Shown here: positions 18,292-26,239 of the stretch, piece after piece
How positions within the stretch are numbered: the first letter of the stretch is position 1
Layout: each line of letters starts with the position of its first letter
Assembly: GCA_002315675.1 (NCBI GenBank)
Contig: DCHP01000066.1
Span: 1-32,163, forward strand
From: Rikenellaceae bacterium UBA1749
GTDB taxonomy: Bacteria > Bacteroidota > Bacteroidia > Bacteroidales > Rikenellaceae
DNA length: 32,163 bases
Direction of reading: 5' to 3'
Notes under the pieces: model-generated
The model's input: only the letters and a program-made list of their open reading frames with translations
Databases searched by the model: none
Told to the model about the DNA's origin: nothing
Translations under genes and position numbers: made by a program

Positions 18292-18573
18292 TATATTTTT
18301 TCGTTTTAATGAAAGTCTTCTTTTTCAAACTGCATCTTTTGCAGTCTTTATCTTATCGAAAATTAGCCTGCTTATCATCCTGCATGTTTTGCAGTTTTAT
18401 TTTCTATGCTCTTTCTATCCTTCTGTTTTTTCCTTCTGTTCTGGTACTTTTCCTTCAGCCTTCTGTTTTTGCAGTTTTATTGCAATATTCCTTGCTATTT
18501 TTGCTGGCCAGCCTTCTGTTTTTCCTTCAGGCTTGGTGTATTTTTTTTACAGTGCTTACCTTATTTTACTTAT

Positions 18574-18671
18574 GAGTCTACTTGAAAAAGTCTCTTTTGT
18601 CATTTTTACCACTATTACAGGTCTCTGAAATTGAGGCGTTTCTCAATATTTGGACTTTTTCAAGTGTGCTC
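18574..18671. mobile_element. MITE copy B (98 bp) between leuA and leuC
   Basis: The ends are GAGTCTACTTGAAAAAGT and, inverted, GAGCACACTTGAAAAAGT (15 of 18 match). It is flanked by the perfect 6-bp direct repeat ACTTAT (18568-18573 and 18672-18677). It differs from copy C at only three positions, so the two are recent relatives. It lies inside the leu message as an insertion that would fold into a long hairpin. There is no reading frame of note. Confidence 0.92.
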
Positions 18672-18721
18672 ACTTATTAATTTCTTTACTGCAGATGGCA
18701 GAGGGTTCTGTTTGGGTTATC

Positions 18722-18739
18722 TTTTTTTTTGGGGGGGGG
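18722..18739. repeat. T9G9 homopolymer tract after leuA
   Basis: Nine T are followed directly by nine G on the plus strand, 28 bp past the leuA stop codon. The message reads C9A9. Such runs are prone to slippage, though this one is outside any coding frame. Confidence 0.8.
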
Positions 18740-18766
18740 CTGTTTGTGTTCTGTTTCCCCTGATAT

Positions 18767-20275
18767 TTACCTGTCAGTGAACTTGTTGATACAGTCAATG
18801 TAGGCTTCAACTGAAGCTGCTATGATGTCTGTATTTGCGGAGAAGCCGTAGTAGGTCTTTCCCTTGTACTCAACCTGCATATGAACTTTTCCAAGGTCAT
18901 TGGAACCTTTTGTTATGTTTTGGATTGTAAATTCCTTCAGTACCATCTGACGCTTGATGATTGTCTTCAGGGCATTGATTGCAGCATCGACAGGTCCGTT
19001 ACCTGTAGAGGCAGCTTCAAAATGTTCACCTGCTATATCAAGGCCAAGGCTTGCAACCGGTCTGACTCCCAGACCGCTTGTTACCTGCAGATAGTCGAGC
19101 TTTATATGGTGGCTGTCCTTGTTCTCATTTCCGGCAAGAACAAGAAGATCCTCATCATTGACCTCCTTTTTCTTGTCAGCCATTACAAGGAACTGTTTGT
19201 AAAGTTCGTCAAGACGATTGTCATCAACCTTGATTCCGATTGCTTCAAGACGTGTACGAAGTGCGGCATGTCCGCTTCTTGCTGTCAGGACAATGGAATT
19301 TCCGTCAAGACCAATATCCTTAGGGTCTATGATTTCATATGTTGACATGTTCTTTATGACACCATCCTGGTGAATACCTGATGAATGCGCAAAAGCATTA
19401 CGTCCTACTATTGCCTTGTTGGCCTGAACAGGCATATTCATAAGACCGGAGACCATACGGCTCATCGGATAAAGGCGCTGTGAATTTATGTTAGTCCACA
19501 GGTCTATGTCACTATGGGAACGCATGATCATTGCTATTTCCTCAAGGGCAGTATTTCCGGCACGTTCGCCTATACCGTTGATTGTAACCTCTGCCTGACG
19601 TGCACCATTCAGAAGTCCTGACATGGTGTTTGCAGTAGCCATACCAAGGTCATTATGGCAATGTGTCGAGATTATTGCATTTTCAATGCCTACGACATTG
19701 TCACACAGATACTTTATCTTGGCGCCGTATTCCTCTGGAAGACAGTAGCCTGTAGTATCAGGAATATTAACAACTGTCGCACCTGCCTTGATGACAGCCT
19801 CTACAACCTTTGCAAGGAACTCGTTGTCCGTCCTACCTGCATCCTCAGCATAGAACTCAATATCCTCAACGAATTTCTTGGCATATTTAACTGCCTTTAC
19901 GGCACGTTCAAGGATTTCCTCGCGAGTAGAGTTGAATTTGTATTTGATATGACTGTCAGACGTACCGATACCTGTATGGATACGTTTATGCTTTGCATAT
20001 TTGAGGGCCTCAACTGCAACGTCAATATCTTTTTCAACTGCACGTGTTAGCGCACAGACTGTTGGCCATGTTACGGCCTTTGAGATTTCAACCACTGAAT
20101 TAAAATCACCCGGACTTGAGATTGGGAAACCAGCCTCGATAATATCCACCCCAAGTGATTCCAGTCCTTTAGCAACTTGAATCTTTTCAACAGTATTAAG
20201 CTGACAGCCAGGGACCTGTTCACCATCACGAAGTGATGTATCAAATATATATACTCTATTCGCGTCTTTTTCCAT
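18767..20275 (-). CDS. leuA: 2-isopropylmalate synthase
   Basis: The 502-residue protein has [10 protein letters not shown] at 11-20 with catalytic Arg16 and Asp17, the metal motif HCHNDLG after residue 200, GIGERAGN, and a full C-terminal LeuA regulatory domain, so leucine feedback is likely. It condenses 2-oxoisovalerate with acetyl-CoA, the first committed step to leucine. Its sequence lacks the CimA-type pocket seen in the gene at 14586-16109, which supports a division of labour. It lies 95 bp after ilvC, across a strong hairpin. Confidence 0.95.
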   Translation of the reverse strand: MEKDANRVYIFDTSLRDGEQVPGCQLNTVEKIQVAKGLESLGVDIIEAGFPISSPGDFNSVVEISKAVTWPTVCALTRAVEKDIDVAVEALKYAKHKRIHTGIGTSDSHIKYKFNSTREEILERAVKAVKYAKKFVEDIEFYAEDAGRTDNEFLAKVVEAVIKAGATVVNIPDTTGYCLPEEYGAKIKYLCDNVVGIENAIISTHCHNDLGMATANTMSGLLNGARQAEVTINGIGERAGNTALEEIAMIMRSHSDIDLWTNINSQRLYPMSRMVSGLMNMPVQANKAIVGRNAFAHSSGIHQDGVIKNMSTYEIIDPKDIGLDGNSIVLTARSGHAALRTRLEAIGIKVDDNRLDELYKQFLVMADKKKEVNDEDLLVLAGNENKDSHHIKLDYLQVTSGLGVRPVASLGLDIAGEHFEAASTGNGPVDAAINALKTIIKRQMVLKEFTIQNITKGSNDLGKVHMQVEYKGKTYYGFSANTDIIAASVEAYIDCINKFTDR

Positions 20276-20299
20276 TATTGTAAGAAAGAAAATGATTTA

Positions 20300-20347
20300 C
20301 CCCAAAGAGGGTATTTCCTTCCGAAATATCGGAGGAAATACCCGGGG
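20300..20347. promoter_or_regulatory. Strong hairpin in the ilvC-leuA gap
   Basis: 20309-20323 and 20330-20343 pair over 14 bp with one bulged T and a 6-nt loop. Outer CCCC (20300-20303) and GGGG (20344-20347) can pair across a small internal bulge. On the message strand no T-run follows, so it is not a standard terminator. It could stabilise the upstream message, set relative expression of ilv and leu parts, or be a processing site. The function is unknown. Confidence 0.7.
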
Positions 20348-20370
20348 CTATAAATCCAATAAATTAAAAA

Positions 20371-21417
20371 CTATTTTTCGTTTTCTGGACGAAGCTGACG
20401 TACTACAGCACCTGTACGCCACATTTCGCTTTCACGCATAGCTTTCAATTCAGCTTCAAGACCCTGACGGTAATCTGGTTTTGAATTTGCATCAATTGAA
20501 ATCTGAGCTTCATTACCGCATTCAACTTCCTGATAAAGTTTTTCGAATACTGGTTTTGAAGCATCGTGGAAACGATCCTTCCAGTCAAGTGCACCACGCT
20601 GAGCTGTTGTTGAACAGTTAGCATACATCCAGTCCATACCCTTTTCTGCGAAAAGTGGTCCCAGAGACTGAGTAAGTTCTTCAACTGTTTCGTTGAATGC
20701 TTCAGATGGAGTGTGGCCATGTTCACGAAGAGTTTCGTACTGAGCAGAAAGTATACCCTGGATTGCACCCATAAGTGTACCACGTTCACCTACAAGGTCA
20801 GAAACAGCTTCACGACGGAATGTAGTTTCGAACATGTAACCAGATCCGATACCGATACCAAGAGCAAGAGTACGGTCGTTAGCACGGCCTGATGCATCCT
20901 GATAAACTGCAAATGAAGCGTTGATACCACGTCCTTCCTTGAAAAGACGTCTTACAGATGTACCGGAACCCTTAGGAGCCACCATAATAACATCAATATC
21001 CTTTGGAGGTACACAACCTGTACGATCCTGCCAGTTGATTGCAAAACCATGAGAGAAATAAAGAGCCTTGCCTGCTGTAAGGAAAGGTTTCATCTTTGGC
21101 CATACAGAGATAACTGCAGCATCTGAAAGAAGGCACATGATAATTGAAGCTTTCTGACATGCTTCTTCGATTGAGAAAAGAGTTGTTCCTGGAACCCATC
21201 CGTCAGCAACTGCCTTGTCATAGGTTTTTCCTTCTCTCTGACCAACTATTACATTGAAACCGTTGTCTTTAAGGTTAAGAGCCTGTCCTGGACCCTGTAC
21301 GCCATATCCGATAACACCAATTGTTTCGTCCTTAAGAATTTCCTTAGCTTTTTCAAGCGTAAATTCGTCGCGGGTTACTACTGTTTCTTCAGTACCGCCA
21401 AAATTAATTCTTGCCAT
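20371..21417 (-). CDS. ilvC: Ketol-acid reductoisomerase
   Basis: A 348-residue enzyme with the dinucleotide motif GYGVQGPGQALN from about residue 38, SHGFAI, the APKGSGTSVR segment, and the helical C-terminal knot domain with metal-binding acidic residues (ETTFRREAVSDLVGERG). It isomerises and reduces acetolactate and acetohydroxybutyrate using NADPH (inferred from family), for valine, leucine and isoleucine. It follows ilvN by 63 bp. Length is normal for a class I enzyme. Confidence 0.96.
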   Translation of the reverse strand: MARINFGGTEETVVTRDEFTLEKAKEILKDETIGVIGYGVQGPGQALNLKDNGFNVIVGQREGKTYDKAVADGWVPGTTLFSIEEACQKASIIMCLLSDAAVISVWPKMKPFLTAGKALYFSHGFAINWQDRTGCVPPKDIDVIMVAPKGSGTSVRRLFKEGRGINASFAVYQDASGRANDRTLALGIGIGSGYMFETTFRREAVSDLVGERGTLMGAIQGILSAQYETLREHGHTPSEAFNETVEELTQSLGPLFAEKGMDWMYANCSTTAQRGALDWKDRFHDASKPVFEKLYQEVECGNEAQISIDANSKPDYRQGLEAELKAMRESEMWRTGAVVRQLRPENEK

Positions 21418-21480
21418 GATACTAATAATTTTTTGTTGTATTTTTTATATTGTTTATCCTATATAGTATTGTATATAATA

Positions 21481-21792
21481 TTACTTTTCGTGTCCCTGCA
21501 GGAATTTCCGGACAGCTTCATATTCCTTCTGGGTATTGTTTGGATGTTCATAGTAGAAAGCCTTGATGACATCCACCTTCTTCTCTATCTGAAGGACTGT
21601 CTGTTTCATCTTTTCCTCTGTAGTATGGGTCCTGATACTGAACTTGTGTACTCCAGGGATTTCAGAAGGGAATACGACAAGCTTGTCAATATTCAGACTT
21701 CTCCTTGTAAAAATTCCGGCAATAGAGCTAAGCAGACCGACCTGGTTTTCAGTATAGACTGTTACCTCATAGTATAGTTCCTCAGTTTCCAT
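21481..21792 (-). CDS. ilvN: Acetolactate synthase small (regulatory) subunit
   Basis: A single-ACT-domain subunit of about 103 residues beginning METEELYYEVTVYTENQVGLL. It binds valine or related amino acids and activates and feedback-regulates IlvB. I chose the ATG at 21792 because it puts the first ACT strand at the usual distance from the N-terminus and overlaps the ilvB stop by 11 bp, typical of translational coupling. ATG codons at 21810 and 21807 in the same frame are alternatives and would lengthen the overlap to as much as 29 bp. It lacks the longer C-terminal domain of E. coli IlvH. Confidence 0.88.
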   Translation of the reverse strand: METEELYYEVTVYTENQVGLLSSIAGIFTRRSLNIDKLVVFPSEIPGVHKFSIRTHTTEEKMKQTVLQIEKKVDVIKAFYYEHPNNTQKEYEAVRKFLQGHEK

Positions 21793-23521
21793 ATTCAAAA
21801 GATTCATCACTTGTCAACATTATTTCATCTACACTCCTGCCCGGAGCTATCATTGGGAAAACCAGACTGCTTTCCTTTACATGAACCTCAAGTATGAAAG
21901 GTTTTGTAGGATCAGAGAGCATTTTGTCTATTGCTGGAAGCAAGTCCTCACGCTTTTCAACAAAGGCATAGTCAATATCGTATGCCGATGCTATCTTTCC
22001 ATAGTCAGGGTTTACCATTCTGGTTGCAGAATATCTCTCTCCATAAAAGAGTTCCTGCCACTGCCTTACATTACCAAGCCAGTTGTTGTTCAGAAGTATT
22101 ATCTTAAGTCCGATACCCTCCTGCATTATTGTTCCGAGTTCCTGGATGGTCATCTGCATACCGCCATCACCTACAAACAGACATACCTGCCTGTCTGGCA
22201 TTGCAACCTTTGCACCCATTGCAGCTGGTATACCGAATCCCATGGTTCCAAGACCACCGGATGTAATCATACTACGGCTTTGTGCAAAACGGGAATATCT
22301 TGCAGCCAGCATCTGGTTCTGTCCGACATCAGTAACGACAATAGCCTTGCCTTCTGTTTTGTCTGCAACCCTTGCAACAACCTCACCTGGGTTGATATAT
22401 CCCTCACCAGGATTGATTTCAGGATCTATAACCTTATGCTTTTCAACAGCGTTGCACATAATGTCCTCCATCTGCCAGTCGTAGCTTTCACGTTTGTCAA
22501 TAAGCTCTGTCAGACGGGACAGGACATGTTTGGCGTCACCAAGAATACCGACATCTGTCTTTATTATTTTACCTATTTCAGATTCGTCGATATCAATATG
22601 GATGATCTTGGCATTTTTTGCATATGTCGAGACATTGCCTGTTACCCTGTCATCAAAGCGCATACCTACTGCAATCAGAAGGTCGCATCGTTGTGTCAGG
22701 GTATTGGTTGCCAGATTACCATGCATTCCCAGCATACCCTTGTAGTGAGGGTTGTCGGTTGAAAGAGCACTAAGACCAAGAAGCGTTGAACCTGCCGGTA
22801 TATTGCTCTTGTCAAGGAAGGCTTCAAGTTCCTTTTCCGCTTCAGAGAGGATAATGCCATGACCATAGACAAGAAACGGTTTCTTCGCCTTATTTATCAT
22901 TGATGCTGCAATACGCATACTTTCCTCTGATGGTTCAGGAATAGGACGATAGCTTCTAATGAAGTCACATGTAGTTCCCTTCAGTTCTGCCATTCCGACC
23001 TGGGCATCACGTGTAAAGTCCAGCACTACAGGACCCGGACGACCGCTTCCTGCAATATAGAAAGCCCTTGATACTGCCCATTCTATATCTTCTGTACGTC
23101 GTATCTGATACGCCCACTTTGAAATAGGAGATGTCAGACCGATGAAGTCTGTCTCCTGAAAGGCATCCGTACCTAGAAGTTTTGTTCCGACCTGACCTGC
23201 AACTACCACAACTGGAGTTGAATCAATCATGGCATCTGCAATACCTGTTACAACATTTGTCGCACCTGGGCCTGATGTTACCATGACTGCACCTATTCTA
23301 TGTGATGCACGCGCATAACCCTGCGCTGCATGAATTGCGCCCTGTTCATGACGCACCAGTATATGATGAAGCCTATCCTCATATAGAGGCAGTTTATCAT
23401 ACACATTTACAATCTGTCCCCCAGGATAGCCGAAGACCGTGTCAACCCCATGATTGATCAGGGATTCAAGAAGTATTTCAGCTCCCGAAAGAGATACTTT
23501 ATTTTTTGTTACGTAATCCAT
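21782..23521 (-). CDS. ilvB: Acetolactate synthase large (catalytic) subunit
   Basis: A 579-residue thiamine-diphosphate enzyme. GYPGGQIVNVYD is near 36-47, the catalytic glutamate is in RHEQGAIHAAQGYARAS, and the C-terminal cofactor motif is GDGGMQM followed by NNN. These mark the biosynthetic acetohydroxyacid synthase, which also has an FAD-domain middle part. It condenses pyruvate with pyruvate (valine, leucine) or with 2-oxobutyrate (isoleucine). It is 5 bp from ilvD upstream and overlaps ilvN downstream. Confidence 0.96.
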   Translation of the reverse strand: MDYVTKNKVSLSGAEILLESLINHGVDTVFGYPGGQIVNVYDKLPLYEDRLHHILVRHEQGAIHAAQGYARASHRIGAVMVTSGPGATNVVTGIADAMIDSTPVVVVAGQVGTKLLGTDAFQETDFIGLTSPISKWAYQIRRTEDIEWAVSRAFYIAGSGRPGPVVLDFTRDAQVGMAELKGTTCDFIRSYRPIPEPSEESMRIAASMINKAKKPFLVYGHGIILSEAEKELEAFLDKSNIPAGSTLLGLSALSTDNPHYKGMLGMHGNLATNTLTQRCDLLIAVGMRFDDRVTGNVSTYAKNAKIIHIDIDESEIGKIIKTDVGILGDAKHVLSRLTELIDKRESYDWQMEDIMCNAVEKHKVIDPEINPGEGYINPGEVVARVADKTEGKAIVVTDVGQNQMLAARYSRFAQSRSMITSGGLGTMGFGIPAAMGAKVAMPDRQVCLFVGDGGMQMTIQELGTIMQEGIGLKIILLNNNWLGNVRQWQELFYGERYSATRMVNPDYGKIASAYDIDYAFVEKREDLLPAIDKMLSDPTKPFILEVHVKESSLVFPMIAPGRSVDEIMLTSDESFEYGN

Positions 23522-23526
23522 TCTAC

Positions 23527-25329
23527 TTAGTCCTCAATAATACGTACAGCACCCTTGTCTGCACTGCTCACGCTCTTTGCATATGCCTTCAGACTCTTTG
23601 AAACAATTCTTTGCCTTGTTGGAGGAGTAAACTGAAGCTTACCTCTTGAAATCTCCTCCTGCCTGCGAAGAGCGAGTTGCTCATCTGAAAGAAGAACATT
23701 TATGCTTCTTGACTTGATATCTATTTCAATGACGTCACCATCACGAAGAAGTGCAACATTGCCACCTGCAGCAGCTTCCGGCGAAATATGTCCAATGCTA
23801 AGTCCTGAAGTACCGCCACTGAAACGTCCGTCAGTTATCAGTGCACACTCTTTCCCAAGGTGCATTGATTTGATATAGCTTGTTGGATACAACATTTCCT
23901 GCATTCCGGGCCCACCTTTAGGGCCTTCATACAAAATCACCACTACATCACCGCTATGAACCTTTCCGCCAAGGATTCCCTCGCATGCACTTTCCTGTGA
24001 ATCGAATACTACGGCCTTTCCCTTGAAATGCCATAGAGATTCATCAACACCTGCGGTCTTTATGACACAACCATCAAGTGCTATGTTTCCACGAAGAACT
24101 GCAAGACCGCCATCCTTTGTGTATGCATGCTGAATATCACGGATACAACCTGTTTCACGGTCGTTATCCATACTATCATTATATGACTTGTTTGATCCAA
24201 GCTCTGTAGTACGTACATGAGCAGGAGCAACAAGATATATTCTGTTTTCACGATACTTCTCTGCAGCCTCGGAAAGTGTCATACCATCAGCACGGCGTAC
24301 ATTACCATTTGCCAGTCCTGCTGAAAGAAGTTCACGCATGATTGCAAGTACACCACCTGCACGTCCTACATCTTCAATATGGTATTTCTGAGTGTTTGGA
24401 GCTACCTTGCAGATACATGGAACATGTTTTGAGAGTTCGTCTATATCGCCTAACTTGAAGTCTATACCTCCTTCCTGGGCAACTGCCAAAAGGTGAAGAA
24501 TCGTATTTGTAGAACCGCCCATTGCAATGTCAAGTGTCATGGCATTAAGGAATGCATCACGGTTTGCAACGTTTCGTGGAAGTACTGAGGCATCATCCTC
24601 ATCGTAATATTTGTGTGTATTTTCTACGATGGTACGAGCAGCCTGACGAAGAAGTTCTACACGAAGTTCATGGTCAGCCAAGATGGTTCCGTTTCCAGGA
24701 AGTGACAATCCGATAGCCTCAGTCAGGCAGTTCATCGAGTTTGCAGTGAACATACCAGAGCAACTTCCGCATGTTGGACATGCAGCACATTCAACTTTCT
24801 CTATTTCATCGTCGTCAATAGTTGAATCTGCAGAGCGGACCATTGCATCAATAAGATCCAGTCTTTCATTTCCGTGGACACCGGCCTCCATAGGACCGCC
24901 GGAAACGAATATTGTAGGGATGTTCAGTCTCATGGATGCCATGAGCATACCGGGGGTTATTTTATCGCAGTTGCTGATACATACAAGAGCATCAGCCTTA
25001 TGGGCATTTACCATATATTCAACGCTGTCTGCAATGATATCCCTTGAAGGAAGTGAATACAACATTCCGTCATGTCCCATTGCAATACCATCATCTATTG
25101 CGATAGTATTGAATTCCGCAGCAAAACAGCCAAGTTTCTCTATTTCCTCCTTGACAATCTGACCAGCCTCATGTAGGTGCACATGACCAGGGACAAACTG
25201 TGTAAATGAATTCGCTATTGCAATGACAGGTTTACCGAACTGTTCCTTTTTCATTCCATTGGCAAGCCACAAAGCCCTTGCACCGGCCATTCTTCTGCCT
25301 TCAAACGTTATACTGCTACGTAGTTTCAT
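23527..25329 (-). CDS. ilvD: Dihydroxyacid dehydratase
   Basis: A 600-residue IlvD/Edd family enzyme. The iron-sulfur cysteines lie in [11 protein letters not shown] and in [14 protein letters not shown]; the [10 protein letters not shown] segment and [11 protein letters not shown] near the C-terminus are typical of dihydroxyacid dehydratase. It converts dihydroxyisovalerate and dihydroxymethylvalerate to the 2-oxo acids. As first gene of the minus-strand cluster, it has a promoter box about 23 bp before its start, leaving a leader too short for a classical attenuator. Confidence 0.96.
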   Translation of the reverse strand: MKLRSSITFEGRRMAGARALWLANGMKKEQFGKPVIAIANSFTQFVPGHVHLHEAGQIVKEEIEKLGCFAAEFNTIAIDDGIAMGHDGMLYSLPSRDIIADSVEYMVNAHKADALVCISNCDKITPGMLMASMRLNIPTIFVSGGPMEAGVHGNERLDLIDAMVRSADSTIDDDEIEKVECAACPTCGSCSGMFTANSMNCLTEAIGLSLPGNGTILADHELRVELLRQAARTIVENTHKYYDEDDASVLPRNVANRDAFLNAMTLDIAMGGSTNTILHLLAVAQEGGIDFKLGDIDELSKHVPCICKVAPNTQKYHIEDVGRAGGVLAIMRELLSAGLANGNVRRADGMTLSEAAEKYRENRIYLVAPAHVRTTELGSNKSYNDSMDNDRETGCIRDIQHAYTKDGGLAVLRGNIALDGCVIKTAGVDESLWHFKGKAVVFDSQESACEGILGGKVHSGDVVVILYEGPKGGPGMQEMLYPTSYIKSMHLGKECALITDGRFSGGTSGLSIGHISPEAAAGGNVALLRDGDVIEIDIKSRSINVLLSDEQLALRRQEEISRGKLQFTPPTRQRIVSKSLKAYAKSVSSADKGAVRIIED

Positions 25330-25351
25330 CTTCGTAAATGCTAATTGGTTG

Positions 25352-25359
25352 CAAAGGTA
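25352..25359 (-). promoter_or_regulatory. Predicted -7 promoter box for the ilv-leu cluster
   Basis: TACCTTTG on the minus strand is the same octamer as in the capsule promoter and fits TAnnTTTG. It lies 22 bp before the ilvD start, implying a leader of about 15 nt. There is no room for a leader peptide or riboswitch, so control is probably at initiation or by enzyme feedback. Confidence 0.55.
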
Positions 25360-25401
25360 CGGATAAAAACAATTATTATAAAATATATTTCTCCCTTTTC
25401 C

Positions 25402-25524
25402 ATAACTATTCAGCAGGGCAAAAAAAATAATGGTAACTATACAGCTGCTCAGGTAAAATACCTAAAACAGACATCCACCAAAGGGTGCTATTGCAGATAT
25501 TAGATACAGCTACTGAATAGTTAC
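25402..25524. repeat. Inverted-repeat element ending in TAACTATTCAG / CTGAATAGTTA
   Basis: An exact 11-bp inverted pair (25403-25413 and 25513-25523) brackets about 99 bp of AT-rich sequence with no reading frame. A near copy of the left end occurs inside at 25433-25447 (GTAACTATACAGCTG). The same right-end motif reappears in the hairpin at 29924-29972. No clear target duplication was found. It could be a degraded MITE or insertion-sequence end. The rest of 25330-25751 holds the ilvD promoter and MITE copy C. Confidence 0.45.
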
Positions 25525-25618
25525 AGATACGGTGAGTTACATATAGTTAATTTCAAATAATTGAAGTAACTTTACCTAAAGGCTATTAAAAAAAATCGAA
25601 CCGATAAAAATTAAACAT

Positions 25619-25716
25619 GAGTCCACTTGAAAAAGTTTCTTTTGTCATTTTTACCACTATTACAGGTCTCTGAAATTGGGGCGTTTCTCAATATTTGGAC
25701 TTTTTCAAGTGTGCTC
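25619..25716. mobile_element. MITE copy C (98 bp) between ilvD and the DUF456 gene
   Basis: The ends are GAGTCCACTTGAAAAAGT and, inverted, GAGCACACTTGAAAAAGT (16 of 18 match). It is flanked by the 5-bp direct repeat AACAT (25614-25618 and 25717-25721); the other copies have 6 bp. It is about 97 percent identical to copy B. Its right end lies 35 bp before the DUF456 start and contains AATATTTG, one base from the -7 consensus, so it could lend a promoter. Confidence 0.92.
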
Positions 25717-25751
25717 AACATTCAAAGAAGCATAAATACAACGCTGAAAAG

Positions 25752-26219
25752 ATGGCAATTATAGCAATCATACTTTCCCTATTTGGAATTCTTGGAGGAT
25801 TCCTGCCTGTAATCCCCGGACCTCCACTAAGCTGGATCGCCCTTTTGCTAATATACTTTGATGGGAAGATCTCACTTTCAGAACTTCTAATCTGGCTGTT
25901 TTTTGCAATAATTATTACTGTAATGGACTACATATTGCCATCAATTACTTCAAAACTTGCAGGCGGACATAAATCAGCTGAAATAGGTGCAATGGTCGGA
26001 TTGATTGCAGGAATCATTCTGACACCGGTTGGGATGATTATGGGATGTTTCCTTGGCGCTTTTTTTGGAGAATTCCTTTTCGGGAAAAGTGACTTCCAGA
26101 AATCACTAAAAACTGCCATAGCATCGTTTGCAGGATTGATGCTGTCAACAGGCATAAAAGTAATTTTTTCAGTGGCAATTCTATGGCAGATATTATCTAA
26201 AATAATTAATTTTGCCTAA
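25752..26219 (+). CDS. DUF456 family membrane protein
   Basis: A 155-residue, very hydrophobic protein with about four to five membrane segments and glycine-rich helices (GAMVGLIAGIILTPVGMIMG and similar), matching the DUF456 family. The opening FGILGGFLPVIPGPPLSW is typical. Function is unknown in the family. A longer frame can be opened from a TTG at 25695, but that lies inside MITE copy C, so I take the ATG at 25752, which gives the usual DUF456 length. It is the first gene of the plus-strand unit and is 20 bp before cstA. Confidence 0.85.
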   Translation: MAIIAIILSLFGILGGFLPVIPGPPLSWIALLLIYFDGKISLSELLIWLFFAIIITVMDYILPSITSKLAGGHKSAEIGAMVGLIAGIILTPVGMIMGCFLGAFFGEFLFGKSDFQKSLKTAIASFAGLMLSTGIKVIFSVAILWQILSKIINFA

Positions 26220-26239
26220 TTTTCATATGTAAAAATCTT

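Larger units (their letters stand above)
18292..18766. repeat. 475-bp leuA-leuC spacer: pyrimidine-rich repeats, MITE copy B and a T9G9 tract
   Basis: 18310-18540 is pyrimidine-rich on the plus strand. CTGCATSTTTTGCAG occurs at 18330-18344 and 18380-18394, TTTTGCAGTTTTAT at 18387-18400 and 18467-18480, and CCTTCTGTTTTT at 18419-18430, 18459-18470 and 18512-18523. MITE copy B follows, then a T9G9 run (18722-18739) close to the leuA stop. On the message strand part of this is an open frame rich in Lys, Glu and Gln, but it has no start codon and looks like simple sequence. No -7 box was seen for leuC. Confidence 0.6.

Noticed and set aside
18330..18480. CRISPR-like array from repeated TTTTGCAGT units
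   Set aside because: Units are short, degenerate and unevenly spaced, with no cas genes.
18395..18550. Minus-strand Lys/Glu/Gln-rich open frame in the leuA-leuC spacer
   Set aside because: No start codon; it translates pyrimidine-rich simple repeats and has no homology signal.
20300..20347. Intrinsic terminator after ilvC
   Set aside because: The stem is strong, but no T-run follows on the message strand.
25330..25400. Leucine/isoleucine leader peptide attenuator before ilvD
   Set aside because: The predicted leader is about 15 nt, with no open frame or alternative hairpins.
25695..25751. Upstream TTG-start extension of the DUF456 protein
   Set aside because: The added residues are encoded by the right end of MITE copy C and its flank; the ATG at 25752 gives the normal family length.
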